This document shows, in pieces, positions 44,178-53,033 of a stretch of DNA of 64,000 nucleotides; within the stretch, counting starts at the first letter, position 1, and each line of letters opens with the position of its first letter. The position numbers and the translations under genes were made by a program. Location of the stretch: contig NZ_NPKN01000006.1 in assembly GCF_008329435.1 (NCBI RefSeq), forward strand, positions 186,670 to 250,669. Direction: 5' to 3'. The DNA is from Rhodanobacter sp. T12-5. Lineage in GTDB: Bacteria; Pseudomonadota; Gammaproteobacteria; Xanthomonadales; Rhodanobacteraceae. The notes beneath the pieces were generated by a model. The model saw only the letters and a program-made list of their open reading frames with translations, searched no databases and was not told where the DNA came from.

Positions 44178-45331
44178 ACGCCTGGCCGCAACTTCGCCTG
44201 GAGTATCTGGGTGCCGACCGGTTGGCCACGGCGCTGGCGGATGTCGGCGCGCCGCACCTCCCGCAGAGCGGGATGTCCGACCATTGCGCCGTGGGCAACG
44301 ACGCGCTTCGCCAGGCCCTCGCCGCCAAGGTCACGCACCTGGTCGATGCGCTCGCCCCGCAATTGCACCCGGCCCGCGTCGCATGGCCGGGCGCACGGGC
44401 CGATGTCCTCGCACTGGACCTGGCCTTCGTCGAACACCCGCAGCAACCTTTCGATCTGGCCTGGGTGGAGATCCAGGCGTTCACTTCGATGCTGCCGACG
44501 TTCCACACCCTGCATCTGGCACAGCGCCGCCTGCACGGCAGGGCGAACTGGCTTCCGCACGATGCGGTGCCAGGCAACGCCTCATGGCTCGAACACATGC
44601 GCCAGTGGGTCGCGCCGCATGCCGCGACCGTGCTGATCGAGGATCGACCGCGCGCGCGCGCCACATGGCCCGACCTGGATGCCGCGCGGCACTGGTGGCA
44701 AGTGGCCGTGCACGACTGGCGCGACGTGGTGCCTGCCGATGGCCTGTTGTGGTGCCCCGGCACGGCACGGCGCTACAGCCACGTGTGGAACCGGCTGATT
44801 TTTTCCGACCTTTCCGCGGTCGACCAGCCGGTGGCCAAAGCCGTGCTGGTGGCCGCCAACCGGGTCGGCTGGCACAGCCATCCGGCCTGGTACGAAGGCA
44901 TCCACAAAGGCAGCCTGGCGGATGTTCCACTGGCGCCGCACGAGGCTTGCCACTGGGTCGAGCAAAGTCCGGCCCGCGCCGCGCAATGGGCGAATCCGGA
45001 AAGATGGGTGGCCAAATCCGTCAGCGCGCATTCGGGCGCCGGGCTGTTGCTGGCCCCGACCGCGGCGGAGCTGGCCACGCTGCCCACGCCGCGCCAGTGG
45101 ATCGTGCAGAACCGGTTCCGGCAAGTCCCGATCGGCCGGCACCCGCTTACCGGGCAGGCGCTGTTCGGCGAAGTGCGCTGCATGCTGGGGCTGCAGCCGA
45201 ACCGGGCACCATGGGTGATGGCGTGGATCCTGCGCTGCTCGACCAACGGCATCGCCACCATGACGGGGCGGCAGTCCGTCCCCGGCGAAGGCATGACCCT
45301 GCTGTACTTCGACACCGGCGACGACGGCTGA
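44174..45331 (+). CDS. Unrecognised protein, possible ATP-grasp ligase, coupled to the GCS2 gene
   Basis: 385 residues. I do not recognise a named family. The C-terminal half resembles the nucleotide-binding lobes of ATP-grasp ligases. It has a Lys-containing strand WVAKSVSAHSGAGLLL, a hinge-like WIVQNRFRQVP, then FGEVRCMLGLQP and ILRCSTNGIATMTG, which could be metal and phosphate strands. The N-terminal half has no clear motif and is rich in Trp, His and Ala. No signal peptide or membrane segment is seen. The start ATG overlaps the GCS2 stop. The context suggests a second ligation step on the GCS2 product (inference). Confidence 0.7.
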   Translation: MNAWPQLRLEYLGADRLATALADVGAPHLPQSGMSDHCAVGNDALRQALAAKVTHLVDALAPQLHPARVAWPGARADVLALDLAFVEHPQQPFDLAWVEIQAFTSMLPTFHTLHLAQRRLHGRANWLPHDAVPGNASWLEHMRQWVAPHAATVLIEDRPRARATWPDLDAARHWWQVAVHDWRDVVPADGLLWCPGTARRYSHVWNRLIFSDLSAVDQPVAKAVLVAANRVGWHSHPAWYEGIHKGSLADVPLAPHEACHWVEQSPARAAQWANPERWVAKSVSAHSGAGLLLAPTAAELATLPTPRQWIVQNRFRQVPIGRHPLTGQALFGEVRCMLGLQPNRAPWVMAWILRCSTNGIATMTGRQSVPGEGMTLLYFDTGDDG

Positions 45332-45342
45332 TGCCAGTGCAT

Positions 45343-45768
45343 CTACGCAGGCCGGGTGGCCACCACGATCAACCACGACACGCCGAAACGATCCTCCAGC
45401 ATGCCGAAGCTCGACGCGAAAAACGTCGGGCCGAGCGGCTGCTTCGCCTGCCCGCCATCGGCAAGCGCATCGAACACGCGACTGGCCTCGGCATCGTCGG
45501 CCGGCGACAACGAAAGCGAGAAGCCCTTGAACTCGGGGTGTCCGCCGCTGAAACCGTCCGACAGCAACAGTTGGTCGCTGCCGATCTGCAGGCAGGCGTG
45601 CATCACCTTGTCGGCCGGCGGCTGCGTGCCATCGGGGCATGTCGCCTCGCCTGCCGGGCTGTCGCCGTAGCGCATCAGCATGACCACTTCGGCGCCAAGC
45701 GCCTTGCGATAGAACGTGATGGCCTCTTCGCAGCGGCCGTCGAAAAACAGATAGGGCTGGATCTGCAT
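45343..45768 (-). CDS. VOC / PhnB-like glyoxalase-fold protein
   Basis: 141 residues. The start MQIQPYLFFDGRCEEAITFY and end FGVSWLIVV are typical of PhnB-like members of the vicinal-oxygen-chelate superfamily. The substrate is unknown. Many such proteins are resistance or stress proteins without proven activity. GGAGG lies 8 bases before the ATG at 45768. It converges with the ligase pair, 11 bp between stops. Confidence 0.88.
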   Translation of the reverse strand: MQIQPYLFFDGRCEEAITFYRKALGAEVVMLMRYGDSPAGEATCPDGTQPPADKVMHACLQIGSDQLLLSDGFSGGHPEFKGFSLSLSPADDAEASRVFDALADGGQAKQPLGPTFFASSFGMLEDRFGVSWLIVVATRPA

Positions 45769-46020
45769 GGGGATGTCCTCCTGGTGGGGAAACGGAACCG
45801 GGGAACCCGGATCTCCTGCATGCGACGAATGGCATCGGGCGATTTCGACATGCGCGGCATGCGCCTTCATCCTCGCCCGGACGGCGCTTGTCTCAACCGA
45901 AACGGCGGGAGCCTGCTAATGTTGGCCGGCCATGTCGTGCCTGCGAATCGACCGGGGGTGGTCCGCTCCGGTGTTCGAACGCGGGACGGCAGCGCCATCC
46001 ACCCTACGGGAATTGCGACC

Positions 46021-48243
46021 ATGCCCACTGCGATAAATCTCCCCTCCGCGCACCATGCAAGCCAATGGGTGCGACTGCTGCTGGCGGCGACCTTGCTCGC
46101 GTCAGGCGCTGCCACCGCGACACAGGCGCCATCGTCCGATCAGGCACGCTGGCAGCATGAAGCGCAGGCGGTCACGATCACCCGCGACGACTGGGGCATC
46201 GCGCACGTGCATGGCAAGACCGACGCCGACGCGGTGTTCGGCATGAGCTACGCGCAGGCCGAGGACGACTTCAACCGGGTCGAGACCAACTACCTCAACG
46301 CGATGGGCCGGCTCGCCGAAACCGAGGGCGAATCCGCGATCTGGCAGGATCTGCGACAGAAGCTGTTCATCGATCCGGCCACGCTCAAGACGCTTTACGC
46401 GAAGAGCCCGACCTGGCTGCAGGCGCTGATGAACAGCTGGGCCGACGGTCTCAACTACTACCTGGCCACGCATCCGGATGTGCATCCGCGCGTGATCAAA
46501 CACTTCGAGCCGTGGATGGCGCTGAGCTTCAGCGAGGGCAGCATCGGCGGTGACATCGAACGCGTATCGCTGGACCAGCTCGAAGCGTTCTACGGCCACG
46601 ATACGCCGGCCGTCGCGCGAGTCGAGCCACCGGCAAGCTGGGCCGAACCCACCGGCTCGAACGGCATCGCGATCGCGCCTAAGCTCACCGCCGACGGCCA
46701 CGCGCTGCTGCTGATCAACCCGCACACCTCGTTCTTCTTCCGCTCCGAATTGCAGATGACCAGCGACGCCGGGCTCGATGCTTACGGCGCGGTCACCTGG
46801 GGCCAGTTCTTCGTCTACCAGGGTTTCAACCACCACATCGGCTGGATGCACACCTCGACCGGTGCCGACGTGGTCGACGAGTTCGCCGAGACCATCGTGC
46901 ACAAGGACGGCAAGCTGTTCTATCGCTACGGCAAGCAGCTGCGGCCGGTCACCACGCGCACCATTAGCGTGCCGTATCGGGCGAAGGACGGCTCGATGGC
47001 CTCGCGCAGCTTCACCGCCTATTTCACCCATCACGGTCCGATCGTGCGCGAAGCCGACGGCAAGTGGATCGCCACCGCGCTGATGAACAAGCCGATGGCC
47101 GCACTCGAACAGAGCTGGCTGCGCACCAAGGCCAGCGACCTCGCCAGCTACATGAAGGTGGCCGAGCTGAAGGCCAACTCGTCGAACAACACCCTGTTCG
47201 CCGACGACAAGGGCGAGATCGCCTACCTGCACCCGCAATTCATCCCCAAGCGCGACGACCGCTTCGACTATACAAAGCCGGTCGACGGCAGCAATCCGGC
47301 CACCGACTGGCAGGGACTGCTGCCGCTGGACGCCGCACCGCACGTGGTCGATCCGCCCAACGGCTGGGTCTTCAACACCAACGACTGGCCCTACTCCGCC
47401 GCTGGCAAGTACAGCCCGAAGCGCGCGGACTACCCGCGCTACATGGACACCTTCGGCGAGAACCCGCGCGGCATCCACGCCACCAGCCTGCTCACCGGCG
47501 CGCACGATGTCACGATGGCCTCGCTGATCACCAAGGCCTTCGACTCGTACCTGCCGGCGTTCGCACGGCAGCTGCCGATCCTGATCGCCGACTACGACGC
47601 GCTGCCCGCCAGCGACCCGCTCAAGTCCCGCCTGAAAGGCCAGATCGCCGTGCTGCGCAGCTGGGACTACCGCTGGGGCATCGCCTCGATACCGACCTCG
47701 CTGGCGGTGTTCTGGGGCGACACGCTGTGGGACAAGGCCAGCAAGGCCGATACCGCCGAAGGCCTGTCGATCTACGACTACATGGCCGAAAAAGCCGGCG
47801 CGAAAGCGCGCCTGCAGGCGCTGGCCGAAGCGTCCGATCGACTGCAAAAGGATTTCGGCAACTGGGGTACGCCGTGGGGCGAGATCAACCGCTTCCAGCG
47901 CGTCAACGGCGACATCGTGCAACCGTTCGACGATGCCAAACCCAGCATCCCGGTCCCCTTCGTCTCGTCACGCTGGGGCTCGCTGGCCTCGTTCGGCGCG
48001 CACCGCTGGCCGGGCACGAAACGCTACTACGGCACCAGCGGCAACAGCTTCGTCGCAGTGGTGGAGTTCGGCCCGAAAGTGCACGCCCGCGCGATCACCG
48101 CCGGCGGCGAAAGCGGTCACCCGGACTCGCCGCACTTCAACGACGAAGCCGAACGCTACACCACCGGCAACCTGCGCACGGTCTACTACTGGCCCGAGCA
48201 GCTCAAAGGACATACCGAACGGATCTATCACCCCGGTTCGTGA
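46021..48243 (+). CDS. Penicillin-acylase-family (Ntn) hydrolase, exported
   Basis: 740 residues. The signal peptide is about 15-38 (VRLLLAATLLASGAATA). An alpha chain, spacer and beta chain follow. The autocatalytic Ser is Ser213 in EPTGSNGIAIAP. The beta chain continues with LLLINPHTSFFF and HHGPIV. Family members cleave amide bonds of penicillins, acyl-homoserine lactones or cyclic lipopeptides. The substrate here cannot be told from sequence. Maturation in the periplasm is expected. It is monocistronic. Confidence 0.9.
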   Translation: MPTAINLPSAHHASQWVRLLLAATLLASGAATATQAPSSDQARWQHEAQAVTITRDDWGIAHVHGKTDADAVFGMSYAQAEDDFNRVETNYLNAMGRLAETEGESAIWQDLRQKLFIDPATLKTLYAKSPTWLQALMNSWADGLNYYLATHPDVHPRVIKHFEPWMALSFSEGSIGGDIERVSLDQLEAFYGHDTPAVARVEPPASWAEPTGSNGIAIAPKLTADGHALLLINPHTSFFFRSELQMTSDAGLDAYGAVTWGQFFVYQGFNHHIGWMHTSTGADVVDEFAETIVHKDGKLFYRYGKQLRPVTTRTISVPYRAKDGSMASRSFTAYFTHHGPIVREADGKWIATALMNKPMAALEQSWLRTKASDLASYMKVAELKANSSNNTLFADDKGEIAYLHPQFIPKRDDRFDYTKPVDGSNPATDWQGLLPLDAAPHVVDPPNGWVFNTNDWPYSAAGKYSPKRADYPRYMDTFGENPRGIHATSLLTGAHDVTMASLITKAFDSYLPAFARQLPILIADYDALPASDPLKSRLKGQIAVLRSWDYRWGIASIPTSLAVFWGDTLWDKASKADTAEGLSIYDYMAEKAGAKARLQALAEASDRLQKDFGNWGTPWGEINRFQRVNGDIVQPFDDAKPSIPVPFVSSRWGSLASFGAHRWPGTKRYYGTSGNSFVAVVEFGPKVHARAITAGGESGHPDSPHFNDEAERYTTGNLRTVYYWPEQLKGHTERIYHPGS

Positions 48244-48287
48244 CACACTCCTGGCATTTGTCGGGCCAGGATGGTGGTCGCCATCGC

Positions 48288-48992
48288 TCAACCGCGCGCG
48301 GGAATTTTCAGCCCGCGCTGCACCGCCGGGCGGGCCAGTCCGCGATCGAGCCAGGCTGCAACGTTGGGGAACGTGTCGAACTGCACCAGTTCGCGCGCTT
48401 CGTAGAACGTGATCAGGTTGTTGACCCAGCCCAGCGTGGCGATGTCGGCAATGGTGTAGTCGTCGCCCATGATCCAGTCGCGGCCTTCCAGGCGGCTGTC
48501 GAGCACGCCGAGCAGACGCTTCGATTCGTCGACGTAGCGCTGCAGCGGGCGCTTGTCCTCATAGCTCTTGCCGGCAAATTTGTTGAAGAAACCGACCTGG
48601 CCGAACATCGGCCCGATCGAGGCCATCTGGAAGAACACCCACTGGATCGTCTCCCAGCGCCGCGCTGCGTCGACCGGGATGAACTGCCCCGACTTGTCCG
48701 CCAGGTACAGCAGGATCGCACCCGACTCGAACAAGGCCAGCGGCGCGCCGCCCGGGCCACGCGGGTCGATGATCGCGGGAATCTTGCCGTTCGGGTTCAG
48801 CGACAGGAACTCCGCCGTGTGGCTCTCGTCTTTCGTGATATCGACCAGGTGCGGCTCGTAAGCCAGCCCGGTTTCTTCCAGCATGATCGATACCTTTACC
48901 CCGTTCGGCGTGTTCAAGGAATAGAGCTGGATGCGCTCGGGATGTGCGGCGGGCCAGCGGCTGGCTATCGGGAAAGCGGAAAGACCGGACAC
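48288..48992 (-). CDS. Glutathione S-transferase, YfcG/Ure2p-like
   Basis: 234 residues. The thioredoxin-like N-domain has LYSLNTPNGVKVSIML, and NGKIPAIIDP and LFESGAILLYLA are the glutathione-binding elements. The helical C-domain has GDDYTIADIATLGWV. It resembles the nu-class YfcG with disulfide-bond reductase activity. The start is called at GTG 48992, which has GCAGGAG 6 bases before it. The upstream TTG is less likely. Confidence 0.92.
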   Translation of the reverse strand: MSGLSAFPIASRWPAAHPERIQLYSLNTPNGVKVSIMLEETGLAYEPHLVDITKDESHTAEFLSLNPNGKIPAIIDPRGPGGAPLALFESGAILLYLADKSGQFIPVDAARRWETIQWVFFQMASIGPMFGQVGFFNKFAGKSYEDKRPLQRYVDESKRLLGVLDSRLEGRDWIMGDDYTIADIATLGWVNNLITFYEARELVQFDTFPNVAAWLDRGLARPAVQRGLKIPARG

Positions 48993-49177
48993 GGTTTGCT
49001 CCTGCAAGGGTGATCGTGCCTAGGTGGGGCGTCCGCAGCGCGGGTTCAATCCCGCCCGCACAACCCTCCGGTCGCCATGGCATCGAGTGGCGGCCGCACG
49101 CGGACCGTCTGCAACGCGCCGTTGCCGGCGCGGCCGCGGGATTCCATTGGACAAACGACCATCATCGGAAGAACACT

Positions 49178-49327
49178 TCAGTGCCGCTTGAAGTACTGCA
49201 CTTCGCGTTCGTGCTTTTCCGCCGCTTCGCGCGTCTTGAATGTTCCGAGGTTGCGGCGCTTGCCGGTGTCCGGATTCTTCTTGCGCGAATAGAGCCGGTA
49301 CTCGCCCGATTTCAGTTTGCGGATCAT
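49178..49327 (-). CDS. Conserved basic small protein (49 aa)
   Basis: A 49-residue protein (starts MIRKLKSGEYRLYSRKKN, ends HEREVQYFKRH) that follows a very strong ribosome-binding site AAGGAGG 8 bases before ATG. The middle has TGKRRNLGTFKTREAA, a beta-hairpin plus helix pattern like the arm-type DNA-binding segments of integrases, without any integrase part. The function is unknown. It is too short for many gene finders. It is surrounded by about 180 bp of non-coding DNA on the left and 113 bp on the right. Confidence 0.8.
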   Translation of the reverse strand: MIRKLKSGEYRLYSRKKNPDTGKRRNLGTFKTREAAEKHEREVQYFKRH

Positions 49328-49440
49328 CGCGACCACCTCCTTTCCGAACCCTCACACCGGCAGGGTCGCGGAAAGGTGATGGATGAAACCCGGCAGCAAT
49401 CACGCCGGTTCCGTCGCCGCCGCGACAAGCGCTTCCGGCT

Positions 49441-50031
49441 TCAGCCGGCGCCGGCGCCGGCAAAGTCGATTACCAGGGCGACGCGACGGTTGTTCGCACC
49501 GCTGTCACGCGTCCCACCGGGTTCGACCTGGCGATTGCGTGCTTCGCCGTAGCTGACGGCGCGCACTTGATTGGCCGCCATGCCGCCGGTGGAAACAAGA
49601 TAGTCGCGCACCGCCTCGGCGCGCTTCTTGCCGAGGCGCTGGTTGTAGCTGGCGGAGCCGGCCGGATCGGTAAAGCCCTCAACGGTGACCACCGCGTCGG
49701 AATGATGCGACTGCATGACCTGGGCAAAGTCCTGCAGCATGGTCTTGTCCTGTTCGTTCAGATCGGCCTTGTTGAAATCGAAGTGCGCGACCGTGTCCAC
49801 ACGCAAACGCCCTTGCATCTGTGTCAGCGTGGCGTCGTATTTCGAAAAGTGCTGGCGCATGTCGGCCGTGAGCGAATCGATCTGCTGCTGCATCTGTGCG
49901 TCGGTAGCCTGCAACTTGCTGATGGCAGCATCAAACTCGGTGCGCTTGACGTAACTGCTGCAGCCCGCCAATGACGTCACGGCGGCCACGGCAACAGCGA
50001 AACAAAGGGCATGAGGCAATCGGTTGGACAT
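49441..50031 (-). CDS. OmpA-family peptidoglycan-associated lipoprotein
   Basis: 196 residues. The lipoprotein signal ends at lipobox LAGC (SLAGCSSYVK). A short coiled-coil region (about 35-80, Lpp-like) precedes a C-terminal OmpA domain. The peptidoglycan-binding residues are in TVEGFTDPAGSASYNQRLGKKRAEAVRDYL and in NRRVALVI. It is probably anchored in the outer membrane and ties it to the cell wall. GAGGAG lies 6 bases before the start. It is not next to tol genes, so it is not the canonical pal. Confidence 0.9.
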   Translation of the reverse strand: MSNRLPHALCFAVAVAAVTSLAGCSSYVKRTEFDAAISKLQATDAQMQQQIDSLTADMRQHFSKYDATLTQMQGRLRVDTVAHFDFNKADLNEQDKTMLQDFAQVMQSHHSDAVVTVEGFTDPAGSASYNQRLGKKRAEAVRDYLVSTGGMAANQVRAVSYGEARNRQVEPGGTRDSGANNRRVALVIDFAGAGAG

Positions 50032-50324
50032 GGAACTCTCCTCTTTTCGGATCGGAATGCGGTGACCACGCGCAGGAATGATGCGCAGCCACCTTCCGAG
50101 CATGCCTCGCGAAACGTGCACATTCCGAAAACCACGACATGTTTTCGACACCGCCGAATTCACGCGGAATTCAGCCTTGACGCACTTCTGCTCCGCGCCT
50201 CGTGTTCCGAAGCAGCTGGAAGCCGGCACCTCTTCGCGCCGACCGCAACTTGCGCGCGGTTCGATGAATGACGAGTATCGACGGACTGAGGCAACACCGC
50301 CGGACACACAGGGGACACGCAGAC

Positions 50325-51431
50325 ATGTCGACGATCCAGCTCAACTCTCTCACGCGCGTGGCGTGCGTCGCCGCGCTTGCCAGTGGCATGTTGCTCCACC
50401 CGACGATCGCTCATGCGCAGAAGCCTGTACCCGCCGGCGCCACAACCTACGTGTTGCCCGCCACGCCGAAAACGGTGGCCTGGGGACATTACGACGCGCG
50501 TACGCCACCGGTACTGCGCATCCACTCCGGCGATACGGTGATATTCCACACCGTGCTTACCAACAGTCCGGACGGGCTTGAAAAGGCGGGCGTCAAACCG
50601 GCCGATGTGGAGCAGGATCTGCGCGACATCTTCGACGGCGTACCGAAGAAGGATCGCGGGCCGGGCGGCCACATCCTCACCGGCCCGGTCTACATCGATG
50701 GCGCCGAGCCCGGCGACACGCTGGAAGTGCGGGTCCGCAAGATCGATCTAGCCATTCCCTATGCCTACAACGCCTTCCGCTACGGTGCCGGCTTCCAGAC
50801 CGACGACTTTCCGTACGCCCGCATCAAGATCATCCCGCTCGACCTCGCCACGCGCACCGCCCACTTCGCGCCCGGCATCGACATCCCGCTGCACCCGTTC
50901 TTCGGCAGCATGGGCGTCGCCCCGCCACCGGCGTTCGGCCGTTACGACAGTGCGCCGCCCACCATCATCGGCGGCAACATGGACAACAAGGAGCTGGTCG
51001 AAGGTTCGACCGTCTACTACCCCGTATTCGTGCCCGGCGCGCTGTTTCAGCTCGGCGACGGCCACGCCGGCCAGGGCAACGGCGAAGTGGACATCACCGC
51101 GATGGAGACCTCGCTGGTGGGCACGCTGCAGTTCATCGTGCACAAGGGCGTCAAGACCGGCCCGTACCCCCGCGCGGAAACGCCGACCCACTACATCAGC
51201 ATGGGATTCGACGACGACCTGACCGTTGCCGCGCACAAGGCGGTCGCCGGCATGATCGATTTCCTGGTCGAGCACAAGCACATGAGCCGCGACGATGCCT
51301 ACATGCTGATCAGCGTGGCCGGCGACATCGACATCACCGAACTGGTCGACCACAACAAGGGCGTGCACGTGATGCTGCCCAAGGCGATCTTCAAGCCAGG
51401 GCCTGAAGACAAGGCGATGCATGATCGATGA
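50325..51431 (+). CDS. Exported acetamidase/formamidase-family protein
   Basis: 368 residues. The signal peptide is about 8-32 (ending IAHAQ). The FmdA/AmdA fold follows, with HILTGPVYIDGAEPGDTLEVRV, FGSMGVAPP, GGNMDNKELVEGSTVYYPVFVPGALFQLGDGHAGQGNGEV (in segments) and a C-terminal SVAGDIDITELVD. The metal/active residues of the family (Asp/His in LGDGHA, Glu in NGEV) are kept. The signal peptide is unusual because classical formamidases are cytosolic. The gene stands alone. Confidence 0.9.
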   Translation: MSTIQLNSLTRVACVAALASGMLLHPTIAHAQKPVPAGATTYVLPATPKTVAWGHYDARTPPVLRIHSGDTVIFHTVLTNSPDGLEKAGVKPADVEQDLRDIFDGVPKKDRGPGGHILTGPVYIDGAEPGDTLEVRVRKIDLAIPYAYNAFRYGAGFQTDDFPYARIKIIPLDLATRTAHFAPGIDIPLHPFFGSMGVAPPPAFGRYDSAPPTIIGGNMDNKELVEGSTVYYPVFVPGALFQLGDGHAGQGNGEVDITAMETSLVGTLQFIVHKGVKTGPYPRAETPTHYISMGFDDDLTVAAHKAVAGMIDFLVEHKHMSRDDAYMLISVAGDIDITELVDHNKGVHVMLPKAIFKPGPEDKAMHDR

Positions 51432-51481
51432 CAGGCTGCACCTTCGCCCGCAAGGCCATCGAAAGACGAGTGCCGGCGCGG

Positions 51482-51504
51482 GAGGCTGTCTTGCGGACAG
51501 CCTC
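51482..51504. terminator. Hairpin between convergent genes
   Basis: A perfect 9-bp stem GAGGCTGTC/GACAGCCTC with loop TTGCG, 50 bp after the formamidase-like stop and 9 bp beyond the DUF1615 stop. There is only a short T stretch. Confidence 0.55.
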
Positions 51505-51512
51505 TTGAGCGC

Positions 51513-52667
51513 CTACGGCTGACCCTTCGCCTGCCTTGTGCGCGCCATGCAGCGCTGCCAGCGCTGGTCGACACGCGTCGCGAACCACGCGGTGGTGAGC
51601 TTGCGGGTGATCTTCGGGCTGTGCAGCGTGATGCCCGGCAGCACGGCACGCGGCAGGGGTTTGCGTTCAATTTTTTCGGCGAGGGCGAAGACGCGGACGT
51701 AAAGTCTGCTGTCGGCAAAATCACGACTGTCGCCCCGCTCGAGGTCGCGATGAATCGCCGACTCGCTCAAGTCCAGTCGCGCAGCCAGCGAACGCACGGC
51801 CAGTTCGGTCGCCCCCGCCGGGTCGCCTAGCCCCGCGTCGGGTCGGAGCAGGTCACCGTCCAGTGCCAGCGGGATTCCCGACGCGAGGCTCACCGCATGT
51901 TGGAACGCCGCATTGCGGCTCGAATACCAGCCCGCGTTGAAGTCGGCGAAACGGTACAACGGCTGCGGGTAGTCCACCGGATAGCCCAGCAGGTGCATGA
52001 CGCCGAAGTACACGCCGCCACGCCGGCTGAACACCTCGTGGCGGATCGAACCGTCGACCGGATACGGATAGTCCCGTGCATGCGCTTCGGCGAACGCGAT
52101 GCTTACCTGCATCGGCCCGCCGGTGTGCACCGGATTGAAATCGCCGAACAGGCGCCTGCCCAGCGGGACCATGCCGATGAAGTCCTGGAAAATCCCGCTG
52201 AGCTGCTTCTCGGTACGCGCCGCACGCAACCGTTCGCTGTAGCGCCGGCCATCGGGCGATTTCAGCCACAGCGCGGCATCCACCAGGAAGCCCGGCACAT
52301 GTTTCGCTGCGGCACGGCGGTCGATCTCCCGCCGCGCGATCTCCGCCAGGCCCGGCACCACCGGGTCGACCTGGAACCCCGATTCCTGCTCGGCCACGGC
52401 CAGCACCGAGCACAGGTTCGAGGGGGTCGGCGCGATCTGTTGTGAAGAAAATGCGACCTGGATATCGGCCGCCCAGCCGTCGCGATCGGTGACGCCGGCC
52501 GGCATCAACCGCACGATCTGAGCGCGTACCTGCGCCGGTCGGGGCGGCGCCTCCTGCGTGCGCTGGCGCACGCAACCTGCAAGCACGGCAGGCATGACCA
52601 GCAGTATGGCAACGAGACGATGGCGCAAGAGGATCCGGGATGCCGTCTTTTGCGGACTTTCGCCCAT
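51513..52667 (-). CDS. DUF1615 lipoprotein
   Basis: 384 residues. The signal peptide ends at lipobox VLAGC. The body matches the DUF1615 pattern ([51 protein letters not shown]). The AEQESGF segment looks like the catalytic-Glu region of lytic transglycosylases, so a cell-wall role is plausible but not shown. The start at 52667 gives a normal signal length. An ATG at 52706 overlaps the stop of the small membrane gene (TGATG) and could be a coupled start. Confidence 0.85.
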   Translation of the reverse strand: MGESPQKTASRILLRHRLVAILLVMPAVLAGCVRQRTQEAPPRPAQVRAQIVRLMPAGVTDRDGWAADIQVAFSSQQIAPTPSNLCSVLAVAEQESGFQVDPVVPGLAEIARREIDRRAAAKHVPGFLVDAALWLKSPDGRRYSERLRAARTEKQLSGIFQDFIGMVPLGRRLFGDFNPVHTGGPMQVSIAFAEAHARDYPYPVDGSIRHEVFSRRGGVYFGVMHLLGYPVDYPQPLYRFADFNAGWYSSRNAAFQHAVSLASGIPLALDGDLLRPDAGLGDPAGATELAVRSLAARLDLSESAIHRDLERGDSRDFADSRLYVRVFALAEKIERKPLPRAVLPGITLHSPKITRKLTTAWFATRVDQRWQRCMARTRQAKGQP

Positions 52668-52705
52668 GGGGAGTGCGACGAAGCCGGAGCCAACGCGATC
52701 GAACA

Positions 52706-52891
52706 TCAGATGATCGGGATAAGCCAGTGGATCGTCACGTAGACGATGACCTCGGCCACCACGAACACGACGAAACCCACACAGAACCTCGTGGCCGGCT
52801 TTTCGTTCCAGAATCGGTGCGCCAACTTGCGCGCTGCCTTGGCGGCGGAGTCCCCCGTTGTGTCCACACTCTCGGCGTTCCCGGTATCCAT
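52706..52891 (-). CDS. Small single-pass membrane protein
   Basis: 61 residues. A polar N-terminal half with [18 protein letters not shown] is followed by one hydrophobic helix ([26 protein letters not shown] in two parts) reaching the end. AAGGA lies 7 bases before the ATG. It precedes the DUF1615 gene with a possible stop/start overlap, which suggests a link to the envelope. The function is unknown. Confidence 0.72.
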   Translation of the reverse strand: MDTGNAESVDTTGDSAAKAARKLAHRFWNEKPATRFCVGFVVFVVAEVIVYVTIHWLIPII

Positions 52892-53033
52892 GCGGATGTC
52901 CTTTCAGCGATACGTGTTGTCGAGCATCATCACCGCTCGGGACACACGGCGCAATTCCGCCGGGACAACCGATTTCAAGGATTGGACGCGACACCCTCTG
53001 TTTTTCCCGGCACATCGGCACTACATATGGCCG

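Noticed and set aside
44089-46020. N-terminal extension of the penicillin-acylase-like gene back to 44089
   Set aside because: It reads through other genes in the wrong frame. The signal peptide begins at 46021.
46102-47922. 606-residue minus-strand open frame opposite the acylase gene
   Set aside because: Antisense shadow. It is Val/Arg/Gly-rich without any motif.
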